Source of the DNA: Paracoccus albicereus | GTDB lineage: Bacteria; Pseudomonadota; Alphaproteobacteria; Rhodobacterales; Rhodobacteraceae | DNA: 64,000 bases | Direction of reading: 5' to 3' | NCBI RefSeq assembly: GCF_024359525.1 | Contig: NZ_JAKZEU010000004.1 | Location: forward strand, 62,001 to 126,000 | Part shown: piece after piece, positions 1 through 8,890 of the stretch | Layout: every line of letters begins with the position of its first letter | Position numbering within the stretch: the first letter of the stretch is position 1 | Notes under the pieces: generated by a model | What the model was told of the DNA's origin: nothing | Database searches by the model: none | What the model saw: the letters and a program-made list of their open reading frames with translations, nothing else | Position numbers and translations under genes: made by a program

Positions 1-223
1 CGTCAGCGTCAAACGACCAAGGCCGCCCGCTCTGTTCGACCTCAAGGCGATGCTCGTCATCCCTGTAAAGAACAGCTTCGGCCACCGCTCCATTGTGATC
101 GCGATAAACGACGCTGATCGCCTGGTCGCCGATCCAGTCCACCGAGATGACATGCACGGGCTGCGCCGAAGCCACGCCTCGCACAGACGCACCGTTCTTT
201 ACGTCTTCAAGCCTCGCCCCCAT
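1..223 (-). CDS. N-terminus of DrmD-like SNF2-family helicase (partial, runs off left edge)
   Basis: Reading leftwards from an ATG at 223, an open frame continues for 74 codons to the window edge. The peptide begins MGARLEDVKNGASVRGV and contains VISVDWIGDQAISVVYRD, LYRDDEHRLEV and GRPWSFDAD. I recognise this as the N-terminal region of the large SNF2-like helicases related to DrmD of the DISARM defence system; the helicase motifs themselves lie outside the window. A strong ribosome site (GGAAGGA) precedes the start, and only 25 bases separate it from the stop of the WYL regulator gene on the same strand, so the two are probably co-transcribed. The family assignment rests on about 74 residues. 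Confidence 0.6.
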   Translation of the reverse strand, partial: MGARLEDVKNGASVRGVASAQPVHVISVDWIGDQAISVVYRDHNGAVAEAVLYRDDEHRLEVEQSGRPWSFDAD

Positions 224-248
224 CAGCCAACGCTTCCTTCCGACTCGT

Positions 249-1133
249 TCATAACTGAAGTCCCGCCTTCTCCAACGCGGCCTCAGTTTCCTTGCGGTTT
301 ATTGTAACTATATGCTGCGTATGGGCGCTTTGTTTTGCTACATCACCAAGCAAACCAAGGCGCTTCAAAACATAAAAGAGCATCGCGTAACGAACCGTGA
401 GCACGCCGTTACCGTGATCCAGCCCATAATCCTTGGCGACCACCTTCTTCTGGCTCGCCGTGAGTGCAGGATGCGGACCTATGGCGACGTCGAAATAGTT
501 GTTCCAGAGCCAATCGCACTCACCGGCTTCCCCGGGCTCGCCCTTCGCGCCAACGTCCAGAATGCGCGGCAGCAGGAAATCCTTGAACTTGTGTTCGAGG
601 TGGCAATAGGCCCGGGCGTGCCACCGAAAGCCATCATAGCCGAATGCGTGGGGCGTAATCCGGCGCCAAATGGGGTCCGGACGAACCTTGTTCATCGACT
701 GATAGAAGACATCAACGGAGACACCCTCACGGCTGGCGTCGAGGACCTTGCGTAGAACCTCAATGTCGATATCCCGCCTGGGGGTCAGCGCGACGTCGGT
801 GCTGGGAAGCGCCGCAATCCAGGAGTCGTGTGACGGCACAGCGCCTTCCGCGACCGAGCGAAGCTGCGCGAGATAGACGTAGGGGTCCGGGTCGAGAAAG
901 CGGAGCACGAACTTCTCGGCGGCGATGTATCGCTTCCCGCGCGTGTCGTACTTCATGTTTCCCGGCGCCCGCTCCTGATAGAGTGTTAGGTCCTTGGACG
1001 CCTGCGGAATCGACACGCCGAATGCCTCAACAAGGTCGCCTCGATTGAACGAGCCCTCCCAGAACAGCCGGAACTCGATAAATTCGAGTCGGCGTTCCAC
1101 CCCCCATTTCAACGCCGTAGCGGCCTCTGCCAT
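249..1133 (-). CDS. WYL-domain transcriptional regulator (BrxR/CapW-like)
   Basis: A 294-residue protein. The N-terminus (about residues 1-75) looks like a winged helix-turn-helix, with GDLVEAFGVSIPQASKDL followed by a YQERAPGN stretch and a YDTRGKRY wing, typical of BrxR/CapW regulators of BREX and CBASS loci. The middle (about 140-200) is a WYL-type sensor domain, with ITPHAFGYDGFRWHARAYC in the ligand-pocket position. The remainder resembles the WCX C-terminal extension. In this family the protein is usually a dimeric repressor of defence genes. It is divergent from the AddB/AddA-like pair and directly upstream of the DrmD-like helicase, so it may control both. The start is the first ATG; the ribosome site there is weak. 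Confidence 0.8.
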   Translation of the reverse strand: MAEAATALKWGVERRLEFIEFRLFWEGSFNRGDLVEAFGVSIPQASKDLTLYQERAPGNMKYDTRGKRYIAAEKFVLRFLDPDPYVYLAQLRSVAEGAVPSHDSWIAALPSTDVALTPRRDIDIEVLRKVLDASREGVSVDVFYQSMNKVRPDPIWRRITPHAFGYDGFRWHARAYCHLEHKFKDFLLPRILDVGAKGEPGEAGECDWLWNNYFDVAIGPHPALTASQKKVVAKDYGLDHGNGVLTVRYAMLFYVLKRLGLLGDVAKQSAHTQHIVTINRKETEAALEKAGLQL

Positions 1134-1194
1134 CGCTTCAGTCTCGCGCAGTGAGCATAAAAACTATATGGACACATCAAAATAGTCCGTGTAT

Positions 1195-1223
1195 TTAATA
1201 TCCTCATTATGATCATCGGTCAA
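1195..1223 (-). promoter_or_regulatory. Sigma70-type promoter of the WYL-helicase operon
   Basis: On the minus strand TTGACC (1223-1218) is followed by a 17-base spacer and TATTAA (1200-1195), a near-consensus vegetative promoter. Transcription would start near 1188, about 55 bases before the WYL start. The spacer contains the 8-base palindrome ATGATCAT (1209-1216), a possible operator. No comparably good promoter was seen on the plus strand for the divergent nuclease gene. Confidence 0.5.
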
Positions 1224-1357
1224 CGGGCGATCGAACACGAATTCTGGGAGGGACAAGGCATGCAATGCGCAATTCGGAAAGCAAAATCGACTCGCGATGG
1301 TCACCGCCGCTGCCTTGGAATCCGGGAAATAAGGCAGCATCCCCAAGGAAAACGGCC

Positions 1358-4012
1358 ATGACCAACGCGAGTCGATTCACGCAGGTGGTTCATGGCCGCC
1401 TCGCCATGCTGGAGAGCCGGCTGGCAGCGGCCCGCGACAGCCGTCACGGCCTTCAGGTGATGTCTTTCGAGCAGGCAGCCGTCCGGCTTGCCGGCGGTTT
1501 TGCCCGGCCCATCGACGACGAGAGCTTGCGCGCCGCCATTCAGGAAGCTCTGCTAGCGACTCCAATGGGCGAATTGGAAAGCATCAAGACCCTTCCCGGC
1601 ATGATCGATGCAGCGGCCGACACGCTCCACAAGGCCTGGCGCGCGGGCATTGATCTTGCCGCCCGCGCGGCCGATCATCCGCGTCTCGCCGCGATCGCAC
1701 GCCTGAAGGCGGCCGTCCTCGACCGACTTCCGTCCGGCATGATGCGCCCCGTCGACATCGTCGCCGCCGCAAGCGCACGCATTGGTCATGCCCCGGCCGT
1801 CATTGGCCCGATGGAGATCGCTGGCCTCACCGAACTCTCGCCCTGCTGGAGGCCTCTGCTCCAGGCCCTTACCACACATATCCCCGTACAGTGGACGGCC
1901 GGCCCGAGGAGCGTCCCTGCGTGGCTGGAGGATACGGACGTCGCTGTCTCGCGCTCGCCGGCGCGAACGCCGGAAATCAGCGCCGTCAGTGCGGCGACAG
2001 CTTTTCACGAGACCATCGAGGCGATGCGCTGGGTGCGAAGCCGGCTAGCCTCAGGCGTATCGCCCTCGGAAATAGCGATCGCGGCCGCGTCGCCGGCCGA
2101 CTATGACGATCATTTCCTAGCGCTGCGCGCCGACGCCAACATCGACCTGCATTTTGTTCATGGCGTCCGGATCGTCACCACCCGCGAGGGCCAGGCAGCC
2201 GCGGCGCTGGCCGACATCGTCGTGCGCGGCCTGTCGCAAGCACGGCTACGTCGCCTCGCGGCGTTATGCCGAGACACAGGCCCTTTCGAGACCCTGCCCG
2301 AAAGCTGGCTGCGCGTCCTGCCGACCGATGCGCCCCTCTCGACACCGGGTGCCTGGAATCGGCTGTTCGCCCGCCTGACGCCGGAAGACTGGCCCGACGG
2401 CGCAGACCATGCTCCGGCGCTGCGCATGGGTGTGGAGATGCTGGCGAAAGGACCGGACGCCGCAGCCGAGATCGGCGAAACCTTCCTCAAAGGTCGAGCG
2501 CTTACAATCTGGCGCAAAGCACTGCTCACCGGATCCGCCGCCTCGATCGACGCGACGCTGGAGACACTGAAGCAGGACGACGGACTGGAAGCGTCCGTCT
2601 CTGTCGCCTGGATGCCGGCCAGCGCACTCGCGGCGTCGCCCCGCCGCTTCGTGCGACTCCTGGGGCTCAATTCCTCACGCTGGCCGCGCGGGATCGCCGA
2701 GGACAGACTGATCCCGGACCATATCATCCCGACCCCGGTGCTCGACCCACTGCCTGTGAACCTCGCCGACCGCCGCGACTTTGAGACGATCCTCGCCACG
2801 ACGGCCGACAGCGTCGTTCTCTCTCGCGCTCGGCGCCACAGCGACGGGCGCCTCCTGGGGCGCAGCCAGTTACTCTCCGGGCTAGGCGATGAAACCTACG
2901 TCCGCCGCAACGCAGCGCCGGTGCATGCCTTCAGCGAAACCGACCGTCTTATGGCCCGGCCCCAAGAATTCGCGGCCGATCCGCAAGCTATCGGCGCGCA
3001 GGGCTGCTGGCGCGACTGGCGGCTGACCGAGATCACCCCCCACGATGGGCTCGTGCGGGCGGACCACCCGCTCGTGCTCGCCATCCTCGGCCGTACCCAA
3101 TCAGCCAGCTCGCTTCGCCGCCTGCTGCGCAATCCGCTCAGCTTCGTGTGGGTCTATGCGTTCGGATGGCGCCAGCCGCAGAGCAGCGCCGAACCGCTCG
3201 TGCTCGACGCGCTCGGGATTGGCGACCTCGTCCACATGGTTCTCGACCGCGCCTTGCGCGATCTCGAAGCCGGGGGCGGGCTTGCATCCGCCGATACGGA
3301 GACTGTCGAGGCGGCAGTGGCCCGGGCCGCGCAAGCGGTCGCCGTCGACTGGGAAAGCGAGCGTCCGCTCCCGCCCCCTGTCATCTGGGAGCGCACGCTT
3401 GACGACGCCCGCGTAATGGCGGGCCGCGCCCTGTCCTATGGCGACGATGCCCTGCCCGGCGCGCGTGCCTATGGCGAAGTCCCGTTTGGCGGCTCGGAGC
3501 CGAAATCCGACGCTGAAGCGCCGTGGGATGCGAGCGCGCCGGTCACGATCCCTGACACCGGCTTCAACATCGCCGGCTATATCGACCGGCTCGACATCTC
3601 GGGCGACGGCAAGCGCGCACTCGTCCGCGACTACAAGACCGGTCGCCAGCCTCGGGGCGACATCCGATTGAACGGCGGCCGCGAGCTCCAGCGCTGCCTT
3701 TATGCCTTCGCGGTGAAGGCACTCCTCGGCGACGACGTCGCTATCAGCGCCTCGCTGCTCTACCCGCGAGAGCCGGTCGATCTCCAACTCGACGACCCCG
3801 AGGCTGTGCTCGCGGAGATCACGGGCTATCTGCGTGCGGCAAGGATCAGTCTCGCCAGCGGCGCGGCCCTGCCTGGTCCCGACACCGGCGGCGATTATGA
3901 CGACCTCTCCTTCGCCCTGCCGGCCAATGCCAGCGCCACCTATTGCAAACGCAAGATGCCGGCCGCGACGGAGCGGCTTGGCGAAGTCGCTCAGATCTGG
4001 GAGGCGGAATGA
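1358..4012 (+). CDS. AddB-like PD-(D/E)XK nuclease subunit (paralogue)
   Basis: An 884-residue protein with the layout of AddB: a long N-terminal helicase-like region, then a C-terminal RecB-type nuclease. The nuclease shows an LGDLVHMVLDRAL helix, YIDRLDIS with its acidic metal ligand, and the D-x-K motif in LVRDYKTG (about residues 757-762). No Walker A motif is visible in the N-terminal region. The region where AddB carries its Fe-S cysteines reads LLRNPLSFVW without cysteine. The ATG at 1358 is chosen over one at 1265 because AAGGA lies 8 bases upstream. It overlaps the helicase gene by 4 bases (ATGA), implying coupled translation. No trxA follows, as it does behind housekeeping addBA, so this is probably an accessory paralogue. 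Confidence 0.75.
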   Translation: MTNASRFTQVVHGRLAMLESRLAAARDSRHGLQVMSFEQAAVRLAGGFARPIDDESLRAAIQEALLATPMGELESIKTLPGMIDAAADTLHKAWRAGIDLAARAADHPRLAAIARLKAAVLDRLPSGMMRPVDIVAAASARIGHAPAVIGPMEIAGLTELSPCWRPLLQALTTHIPVQWTAGPRSVPAWLEDTDVAVSRSPARTPEISAVSAATAFHETIEAMRWVRSRLASGVSPSEIAIAAASPADYDDHFLALRADANIDLHFVHGVRIVTTREGQAAAALADIVVRGLSQARLRRLAALCRDTGPFETLPESWLRVLPTDAPLSTPGAWNRLFARLTPEDWPDGADHAPALRMGVEMLAKGPDAAAEIGETFLKGRALTIWRKALLTGSAASIDATLETLKQDDGLEASVSVAWMPASALAASPRRFVRLLGLNSSRWPRGIAEDRLIPDHIIPTPVLDPLPVNLADRRDFETILATTADSVVLSRARRHSDGRLLGRSQLLSGLGDETYVRRNAAPVHAFSETDRLMARPQEFAADPQAIGAQGCWRDWRLTEITPHDGLVRADHPLVLAILGRTQSASSLRRLLRNPLSFVWVYAFGWRQPQSSAEPLVLDALGIGDLVHMVLDRALRDLEAGGGLASADTETVEAAVARAAQAVAVDWESERPLPPPVIWERTLDDARVMAGRALSYGDDALPGARAYGEVPFGGSEPKSDAEAPWDASAPVTIPDTGFNIAGYIDRLDISGDGKRALVRDYKTGRQPRGDIRLNGGRELQRCLYAFAVKALLGDDVAISASLLYPREPVDLQLDDPEAVLAEITGYLRAARISLASGAALPGPDTGGDYDDLSFALPANASATYCKRKMPAATERLGEVAQIWEAE

Positions 4013-7000
4013 TGAGCAGCGTGTCCACAGTGCTGAAAGATGACGGTGCGCGCCGCGCCGCGATTAGCCTCCACGATCGGTCGATCCTGGTTGAGGCCGG
4101 CGCCGGTTCGGGCAAGACCGCCGTCATGGCCGGGCGCATCGCCGCCATGCTCGCAGAAGGCGTCTCGCCGCGCTCCATTGCCGCAGTCACCTTCACCGAA
4201 CTCGCCGCGAGTGAGCTGCTGTCCCGTATCCGAGAGTTCGTCACCGACCTCTCGGCCGGCAAGATCGCGCCCGAACTTCGCGTGGCGCTGCCCGATGGGC
4301 TGTCCCAGGCCCAACGTGACAATCTCGCCGCCGCCAGCGCCGCGATCGACGAGATCACCTGTTCGACCATCCACGGCTTATGCCAGCGTTTGATCAAACC
4401 CTACCCGGCGGAGGCCGACATCGATCCTGGTGCCGGCGTCATAGACCGCAACCAGGCTGATCTCACATTCCTCGAAATTGTCGACGGCTGGCTGCGCGAG
4501 CGCCTGTCAGGTGGCCAGGGCGGCATCCTTGCCGAAATGGTGCTGCACAGACCCGGCGAAACCGTGGCGCTCATCCACAAGATCGCGGAGAATCTGCGCC
4601 GACGCCGCACGCTCGCAGCCCCGCCTGTCTCCCCGCTCGTTGGCAATCTGACGGCATTCCGGCAGGCCACAACGGATTTCGCGGGCTTCATGGACGGGAC
4701 GGCTGCTGTCGAGCCGGAAACGGTGTCGATCGTCGAGCGGCTGGCCGACATGGCGACCGCCTTGGCGAGCGGTACCGATCCCGCAACACCTGCGGGCCTC
4801 GTCCGACTCCTGACCTCGCGACCCCATCCGGATCTTTGCAAGAAGGACGGCGCCTTCGCCTCCTATCGCAAGAAGGGCAAATGGGCTGCCGCAGCAAAGC
4901 AGGCAGGCCTTTCCAAGGCTGACGGCGACAGGCTGAACGACGCTGCCGACACCCACTACACCGCCTGCTGCGACGCCTGGGTTTCGCTTGTTCAGACTGC
5001 GGCTAGCCAGGCCCTGGCGGCGCTGATCGAAGAAGTGCGCCCGATTCTGGAGCGTTATCGCGACCACAAGCGTGCGAGCGCTCAACTCGACTTCGACGAT
5101 CTGATTTTCGCCGCACGCGATCTGCTGCGCGATCATGACGATGTCCGGCGCGCACTGGGACAGCGCTTCGCCCATATCCTCGTCGACGAGTTCCAGGACA
5201 CAGATCCCCTACAAACCGAGATCTTCTGGCGGCTGTGTGGCGACACGGTCGACGGCGTTGATGACTGGGCCCTGTTCCGAATTCGGCCGGGAGCGCTCTT
5301 CCTGGTCGGCGACCCCAAACAGGCAATCTATCGCTTTCGTGGCGCCGATGTCGGCGCCTATGTGCAGGCGCGCGACGCCTTCCACGCCCAGGACCCCGGC
5401 AGCCTTCTGTCGATCTCCACCAATTTCCGCTCCTGCGCCTCGATTCTGACCTTCGTCAACGAGCGCTTCGAGGCTGTACTCTCTGCTGATGGGCAGCCGG
5501 GCTTCACCGCCCTCGATCCGTTTCATGATGATCGCGGCGGCCTGTGCGTGGCGGCGATCGATATCGCCGTGGCCGACGAAAACGGCAAAGCCAGCGCTGA
5601 GCGACAGCGTGATGCCGAGGCCGACGCCATCGCTGATCTGTGCGCTCGGCTGATCGACAGCCACCCTATCGTCGACCGTCGCAGTGGCACGGAGCGTCCC
5701 TGCCAGCCTGGTGACATCGCTTTGCTAGCGCCGACCGGCGCGGAGCTGTGGCGCTATGAGGAAGCCCTGGAACGCCGCGGCATCCCTGTGGCGACCCAGG
5801 CCGGCAAGGGGCTGTTCCGCCGCCAGGAGATCCAAGACCTGATCGCGTTGACCCGTGTCCTCGCCGATCGCCGCGACACGCTGGCGCTCGGCGCGCTGTT
5901 GCGCGGGCCTCTGGTCGGCCTCACGGAGGAAGACCTGCTGGACATCATCTGGGGGCTTCCGCGCTCGGAGGAACAGCCGGATCGGATTCCGCGGCTGGAT
6001 TTGAGCATCGACCCCGCCGTCATCACCCATCCCCTCGCACGGGAGGTCATCGAGCGGTTGCAATCGCTCTCCCGGCGCAGCAACAGCACGACCCCGCACG
6101 AGCTGTTATCACAGGCCATCGATGTGATGCGCGTCCGCCCGCTGCTCCTCCAGCGCCATCGCGGTCAGGCCGAGCGCACACTCGCCAATATCGATCTCTA
6201 TCTCAGCCTGTCGACCGGCTACGCCGTGCGCGGCCTGCGCGCCTTCGCCGAGGCGATGACAGCGGCGTGGTCCGACGAGGCGCGGGCCGTCGAGGGCCGG
6301 CCGGACGCCCAGGAGGAAGCCGTTGCGCTTTTCACCATGCACGCGGCCAAGGGGCTGGAATGGCCGATCGTCATTCCGATAAACACCATGACCGGCGTCA
6401 TGGCGCCTGAAAGCGCGGTGATCGACCGCCAGACGGAAACCTTCTATTGCCCGGTCCTGGGTGTCCCACCCGAGGCTTACGAGGCCGCGCGCCAGGCAGA
6501 AAAGGACGAACTGGACCGTGAACGCATCCGGCTCTGGTACGTCGCTGCCACCCGCGCCAGAGAACTCCTCGTCCTGCCTCGCCTCGACACCACACCTTCG
6601 AAATCTGCCTGGATCGGTCTCGTCGATCTGTCGCTCGCCGAACTGCCCGGCCTGGACGTGTCCCACCTGCTTGCCGACCTCACGGCGACAGGCGCTGGAG
6701 CGGGCAACACCCAGACGCGCGCGAGCTTCGCAGCCGAAGCCGAAACCATCGCCGCTGGACAGACGCATCTGACTTGGCTTGCGCCCAGCCGCGACGAAAA
6801 TGCAGCCGGAACCGTGCTCCGGGAAGAAGAAGCCGCGCTCTGGGCGGGATCAGTCGATGACCAGCCCCCCGAGCTGGAGGCCGGTGCCTTGGTTCAGGGC
6901 GGCCGCGAGCGCGGGCTGATCCTACACAAGCTCATGGAAGAGGCGCTGACCGGCGAGACCCATGAAACAGAGGCCGCGCTTATCGAACGGGCCGCCGAAC

Positions 7001-7410
7001 TCATCTTCGCCCTTGGCCGCTCTCCGGTTGCCGATCCGGCAACGGGATTGTCGGCCGCCGAAATGGCAGGCTGTGTCGTCAAAACCCTTGCACTGCCTGA
7101 CATCGCGGCCTTGCGGCCCGGTCTTCTGGCCGAGTTTCCCGTCTATGCCGCGCAGGCGACCGATGGCGTGGAAACCGCAACGGCCGGGATCGCTGACGCA
7201 CTAACCCTAGCGGCCGGGGGCAGTCCCGCCGTCGTCATCGACTGGAAAAGCGACGTGGCCCCGGCCCCCGGAACGCTCGACCACTATCGGGCGCAGGTGC
7301 GGGCCTATCTCGACATGACCGGCGCAGAGCGCGGACTGATCGTGCTGATGACCTCCGGCGCCATCATCCCTGTACTGCCGACGCAGTTGACTAAGAGCGA
7401 GGCGGTCTGA
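4009..7410 (+). CDS. AddA-like UvrD/RecB-family helicase-nuclease (paralogue)
   Basis: An 1133-residue superfamily 1A helicase with all expected motifs: Walker A GAGSGKT (residues 31-37), Walker B VDEFQDTD (about 391-398), GDPKQAIYRFRGAD, STNFRS, TMHAAKGLEWPIV and LWYVAATRARELL. A C-terminal nuclease domain has GLILHKLMEEAL and a D-x-K motif in VVIDWKSD (about 1075-1082). It thus pairs an active motor with an apparently intact nuclease, like AddA or RecB. It should act with the upstream AddB-like protein on DNA ends. Two adjacent ATGs (4009, 4012) follow GGGAGG; the first overlaps the upstream stop. Context with WYL, SIR2 and HerA genes suggests phage defence rather than routine recombination. 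Confidence 0.8.
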   Translation: MMSSVSTVLKDDGARRAAISLHDRSILVEAGAGSGKTAVMAGRIAAMLAEGVSPRSIAAVTFTELAASELLSRIREFVTDLSAGKIAPELRVALPDGLSQAQRDNLAAASAAIDEITCSTIHGLCQRLIKPYPAEADIDPGAGVIDRNQADLTFLEIVDGWLRERLSGGQGGILAEMVLHRPGETVALIHKIAENLRRRRTLAAPPVSPLVGNLTAFRQATTDFAGFMDGTAAVEPETVSIVERLADMATALASGTDPATPAGLVRLLTSRPHPDLCKKDGAFASYRKKGKWAAAAKQAGLSKADGDRLNDAADTHYTACCDAWVSLVQTAASQALAALIEEVRPILERYRDHKRASAQLDFDDLIFAARDLLRDHDDVRRALGQRFAHILVDEFQDTDPLQTEIFWRLCGDTVDGVDDWALFRIRPGALFLVGDPKQAIYRFRGADVGAYVQARDAFHAQDPGSLLSISTNFRSCASILTFVNERFEAVLSADGQPGFTALDPFHDDRGGLCVAAIDIAVADENGKASAERQRDAEADAIADLCARLIDSHPIVDRRSGTERPCQPGDIALLAPTGAELWRYEEALERRGIPVATQAGKGLFRRQEIQDLIALTRVLADRRDTLALGALLRGPLVGLTEEDLLDIIWGLPRSEEQPDRIPRLDLSIDPAVITHPLAREVIERLQSLSRRSNSTTPHELLSQAIDVMRVRPLLLQRHRGQAERTLANIDLYLSLSTGYAVRGLRAFAEAMTAAWSDEARAVEGRPDAQEEAVALFTMHAAKGLEWPIVIPINTMTGVMAPESAVIDRQTETFYCPVLGVPPEAYEAARQAEKDELDRERIRLWYVAATRARELLVLPRLDTTPSKSAWIGLVDLSLAELPGLDVSHLLADLTATGAGAGNTQTRASFAAEAETIAAGQTHLTWLAPSRDENAAGTVLREEEAALWAGSVDDQPPELEAGALVQGGRERGLILHKLMEEALTGETHETEAALIERAAELIFALGRSPVADPATGLSAAEMAGCVVKTLALPDIAALRPGLLAEFPVYAAQATDGVETATAGIADALTLAAGGSPAVVIDWKSDVAPAPGTLDHYRAQVRAYLDMTGAERGLIVLMTSGAIIPVLPTQLTKSEAV

Positions 7411-7414
7411 ACGA

Positions 7415-7657
7415 ATGTCTTCTCTTGCCTGGATCGATCGTCGTAGCGACCGAGAACAGCGGCTTTCACCATACGCCGAGCTCAGTTTTACTTGGTTGGA
7501 CGCATGGGGCAGTCGTCCGTCATTTGCAGCGCCAACGTGGTCTTCGCCAATATTTTCATGCGGAGCTACACCCATAAAGGAATCGCACGATGACATCAGT
7601 TCAGCAAATATTCCCGTTCTGAGTTCCGTTCTGATAACCGTGATTTTTGAAGCATAG
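7415..7657 (+). CDS. Unrecognised 80-residue ORF between helicase and SIR2 genes
   Basis: An ATG-started frame of 80 codons begins 4 bases after the helicase stop and ends 9 bases before the SIR2 start, so it fits the gap almost exactly. The protein (MSSLAWIDRRSDRE... to ...LITVIFEA) matches nothing I recognise, and its ribosome site is distant (GAGG about 13 bases upstream). The position argues for a real small gene; the unremarkable composition argues for chance. If it is not a gene, these bases hold the SIR2 promoter or leader; no convincing promoter was seen. Confidence 0.25.
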   Translation: MSSLAWIDRRSDREQRLSPYAELSFTWLDAWGSRPSFAAPTWSSPIFSCGATPIKESHDDISSANIPVLSSVLITVIFEA

Positions 7658-7666
7658 CTAGAAAAG

Positions 7667-8890
7667 GTGGGCGTTTTGGACACCGTACATAATCCGGATC
7701 GCTTTATGGCCGATCTCCGACAAATCCTGTCGCAGGGACGCAAACGCATTGGCGTCTTGATCGGTGCGGGTGGGCCTCTCTCCGTTCGAGTTGACGCGGC
7801 TGGCAAGCTTGATCCTAACGGTCAGGCGCTGATCCCTGGTGTGAACGTTTTGACCGACCAGGCATTGCTGAAGCTAACCGGGAAGGAAGCTGCCGCTACG
7901 GCTGCAATCCGCAAATCCCTGCCACATGGCGGCAACATCGAGACGATATTGTCCAAGATTCGTCTACTCCAGACTGCGCTCGGGGACACGCCAGTGCATG
8001 GCCTTGACGGCACCGGCTATGCCGCGCTGGGGAAGGCGATCTGCGACGCGATCGGCGAGATCGTCGGTGCGAAGCTACCTGAAGGACGAACCCCCTATCA
8101 CGAGCTAGTTTCCTGGGTGAGCGGAACACAGCGAGCCCACCCGGTCGAGATATTCACCACAAACTACGACCTGTTAATTGAATCCGCATTCGAGCAGGCA
8201 AAAGCACCGTATTTCGATGGTTTCGCCGGCGGACAAGCACCTTTCTTTGACCCAGTCACCGTGGCTGGCAACGATTTGCCCCCGCGTTGGTCCCGCGTTT
8301 GGAAACTTCATGGATCACTGGGTTGGAAAAGTGACAGTGGAACAGTGGTCCGCTGCGGCGGCACGGATTGCACCGAGCTCGTCTACCCGGACCACCTCAA
8401 GTACGATCTGACGCAGAAGCAGCCTTACGCTGCGCTGTTCGAGCGATTGAAGCGGTTTCTGCTGACGCCCGACACAGTGCTTCTGACCACAGGCTTTTCG
8501 TTCCGTGATGCTCATATCTGCGCAGTGCTAGGTGAGGCGCTCGCAATGAACGCCAATGCAGCGGTTATCGCGTTGCAGTTCCAAACTCTTGCCGAAGAGG
8601 AGCCCGCGCGGAAGCTCGCCTTCGAACATCCGAATCTTTCAGTCTACGCCAGCGATGCTGCTGTGGTCGGCGGTATTCCTGGTCAGTGGCGTTTGGGTGA
8701 TTTACCCAAGAATTGGGGGGAAATTCGTTCAAGTTTCTGGGGCAAGCGCGGGAGCGGTGATGCCTTCCTCTTGGGCGACTTTGCGAGCTTCAGCCGCTTC
8801 TGTGCGCTGTCCTACTCACCCGACCTCGCGCGACCGATCGACGCAAGTGTTCCGATTGATGGAACCGATCCGACTGCGGTGTCGGCATGA
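7667..8890 (+). CDS. SIR2-family NADase-type effector (SIR2-HerA pair)
   Basis: A 407-residue protein with a SIR2 fold. A GAG-type nucleotide loop (IGVLIGAGGPLSV, about residues 30-42) is followed by TTNYDLL (164-170, with the catalytic-type Asn166) and KLHGSLGW (about 213-220, catalytic-type His). Defence SIR2 proteins hydrolyse NAD+ on phage infection rather than deacetylate proteins. The gene overlaps the HerA gene by 4 bases (ATGA), the arrangement of SIR2-HerA (Nezha-type) systems, where SIR2 and HerA assemble into one large complex. The start is uncertain: GTG at 7667, or TTG at 7676, which is better placed behind AAGGTGG. Confidence 0.8.
   Translation: MGVLDTVHNPDRFMADLRQILSQGRKRIGVLIGAGGPLSVRVDAAGKLDPNGQALIPGVNVLTDQALLKLTGKEAAATAAIRKSLPHGGNIETILSKIRLLQTALGDTPVHGLDGTGYAALGKAICDAIGEIVGAKLPEGRTPYHELVSWVSGTQRAHPVEIFTTNYDLLIESAFEQAKAPYFDGFAGGQAPFFDPVTVAGNDLPPRWSRVWKLHGSLGWKSDSGTVVRCGGTDCTELVYPDHLKYDLTQKQPYAALFERLKRFLLTPDTVLLTTGFSFRDAHICAVLGEALAMNANAAVIALQFQTLAEEEPARKLAFEHPNLSVYASDAAVVGGIPGQWRLGDLPKNWGEIRSSFWGKRGSGDAFLLGDFASFSRFCALSYSPDLARPIDASVPIDGTDPTAVSA

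Noticed and set aside
312..755. 147-codon plus-strand ORF opposite the WYL gene
   Set aside because: The WYL and helix-turn-helix motifs lie on the minus strand and the ORF has no ribosome site or recognisable motif.
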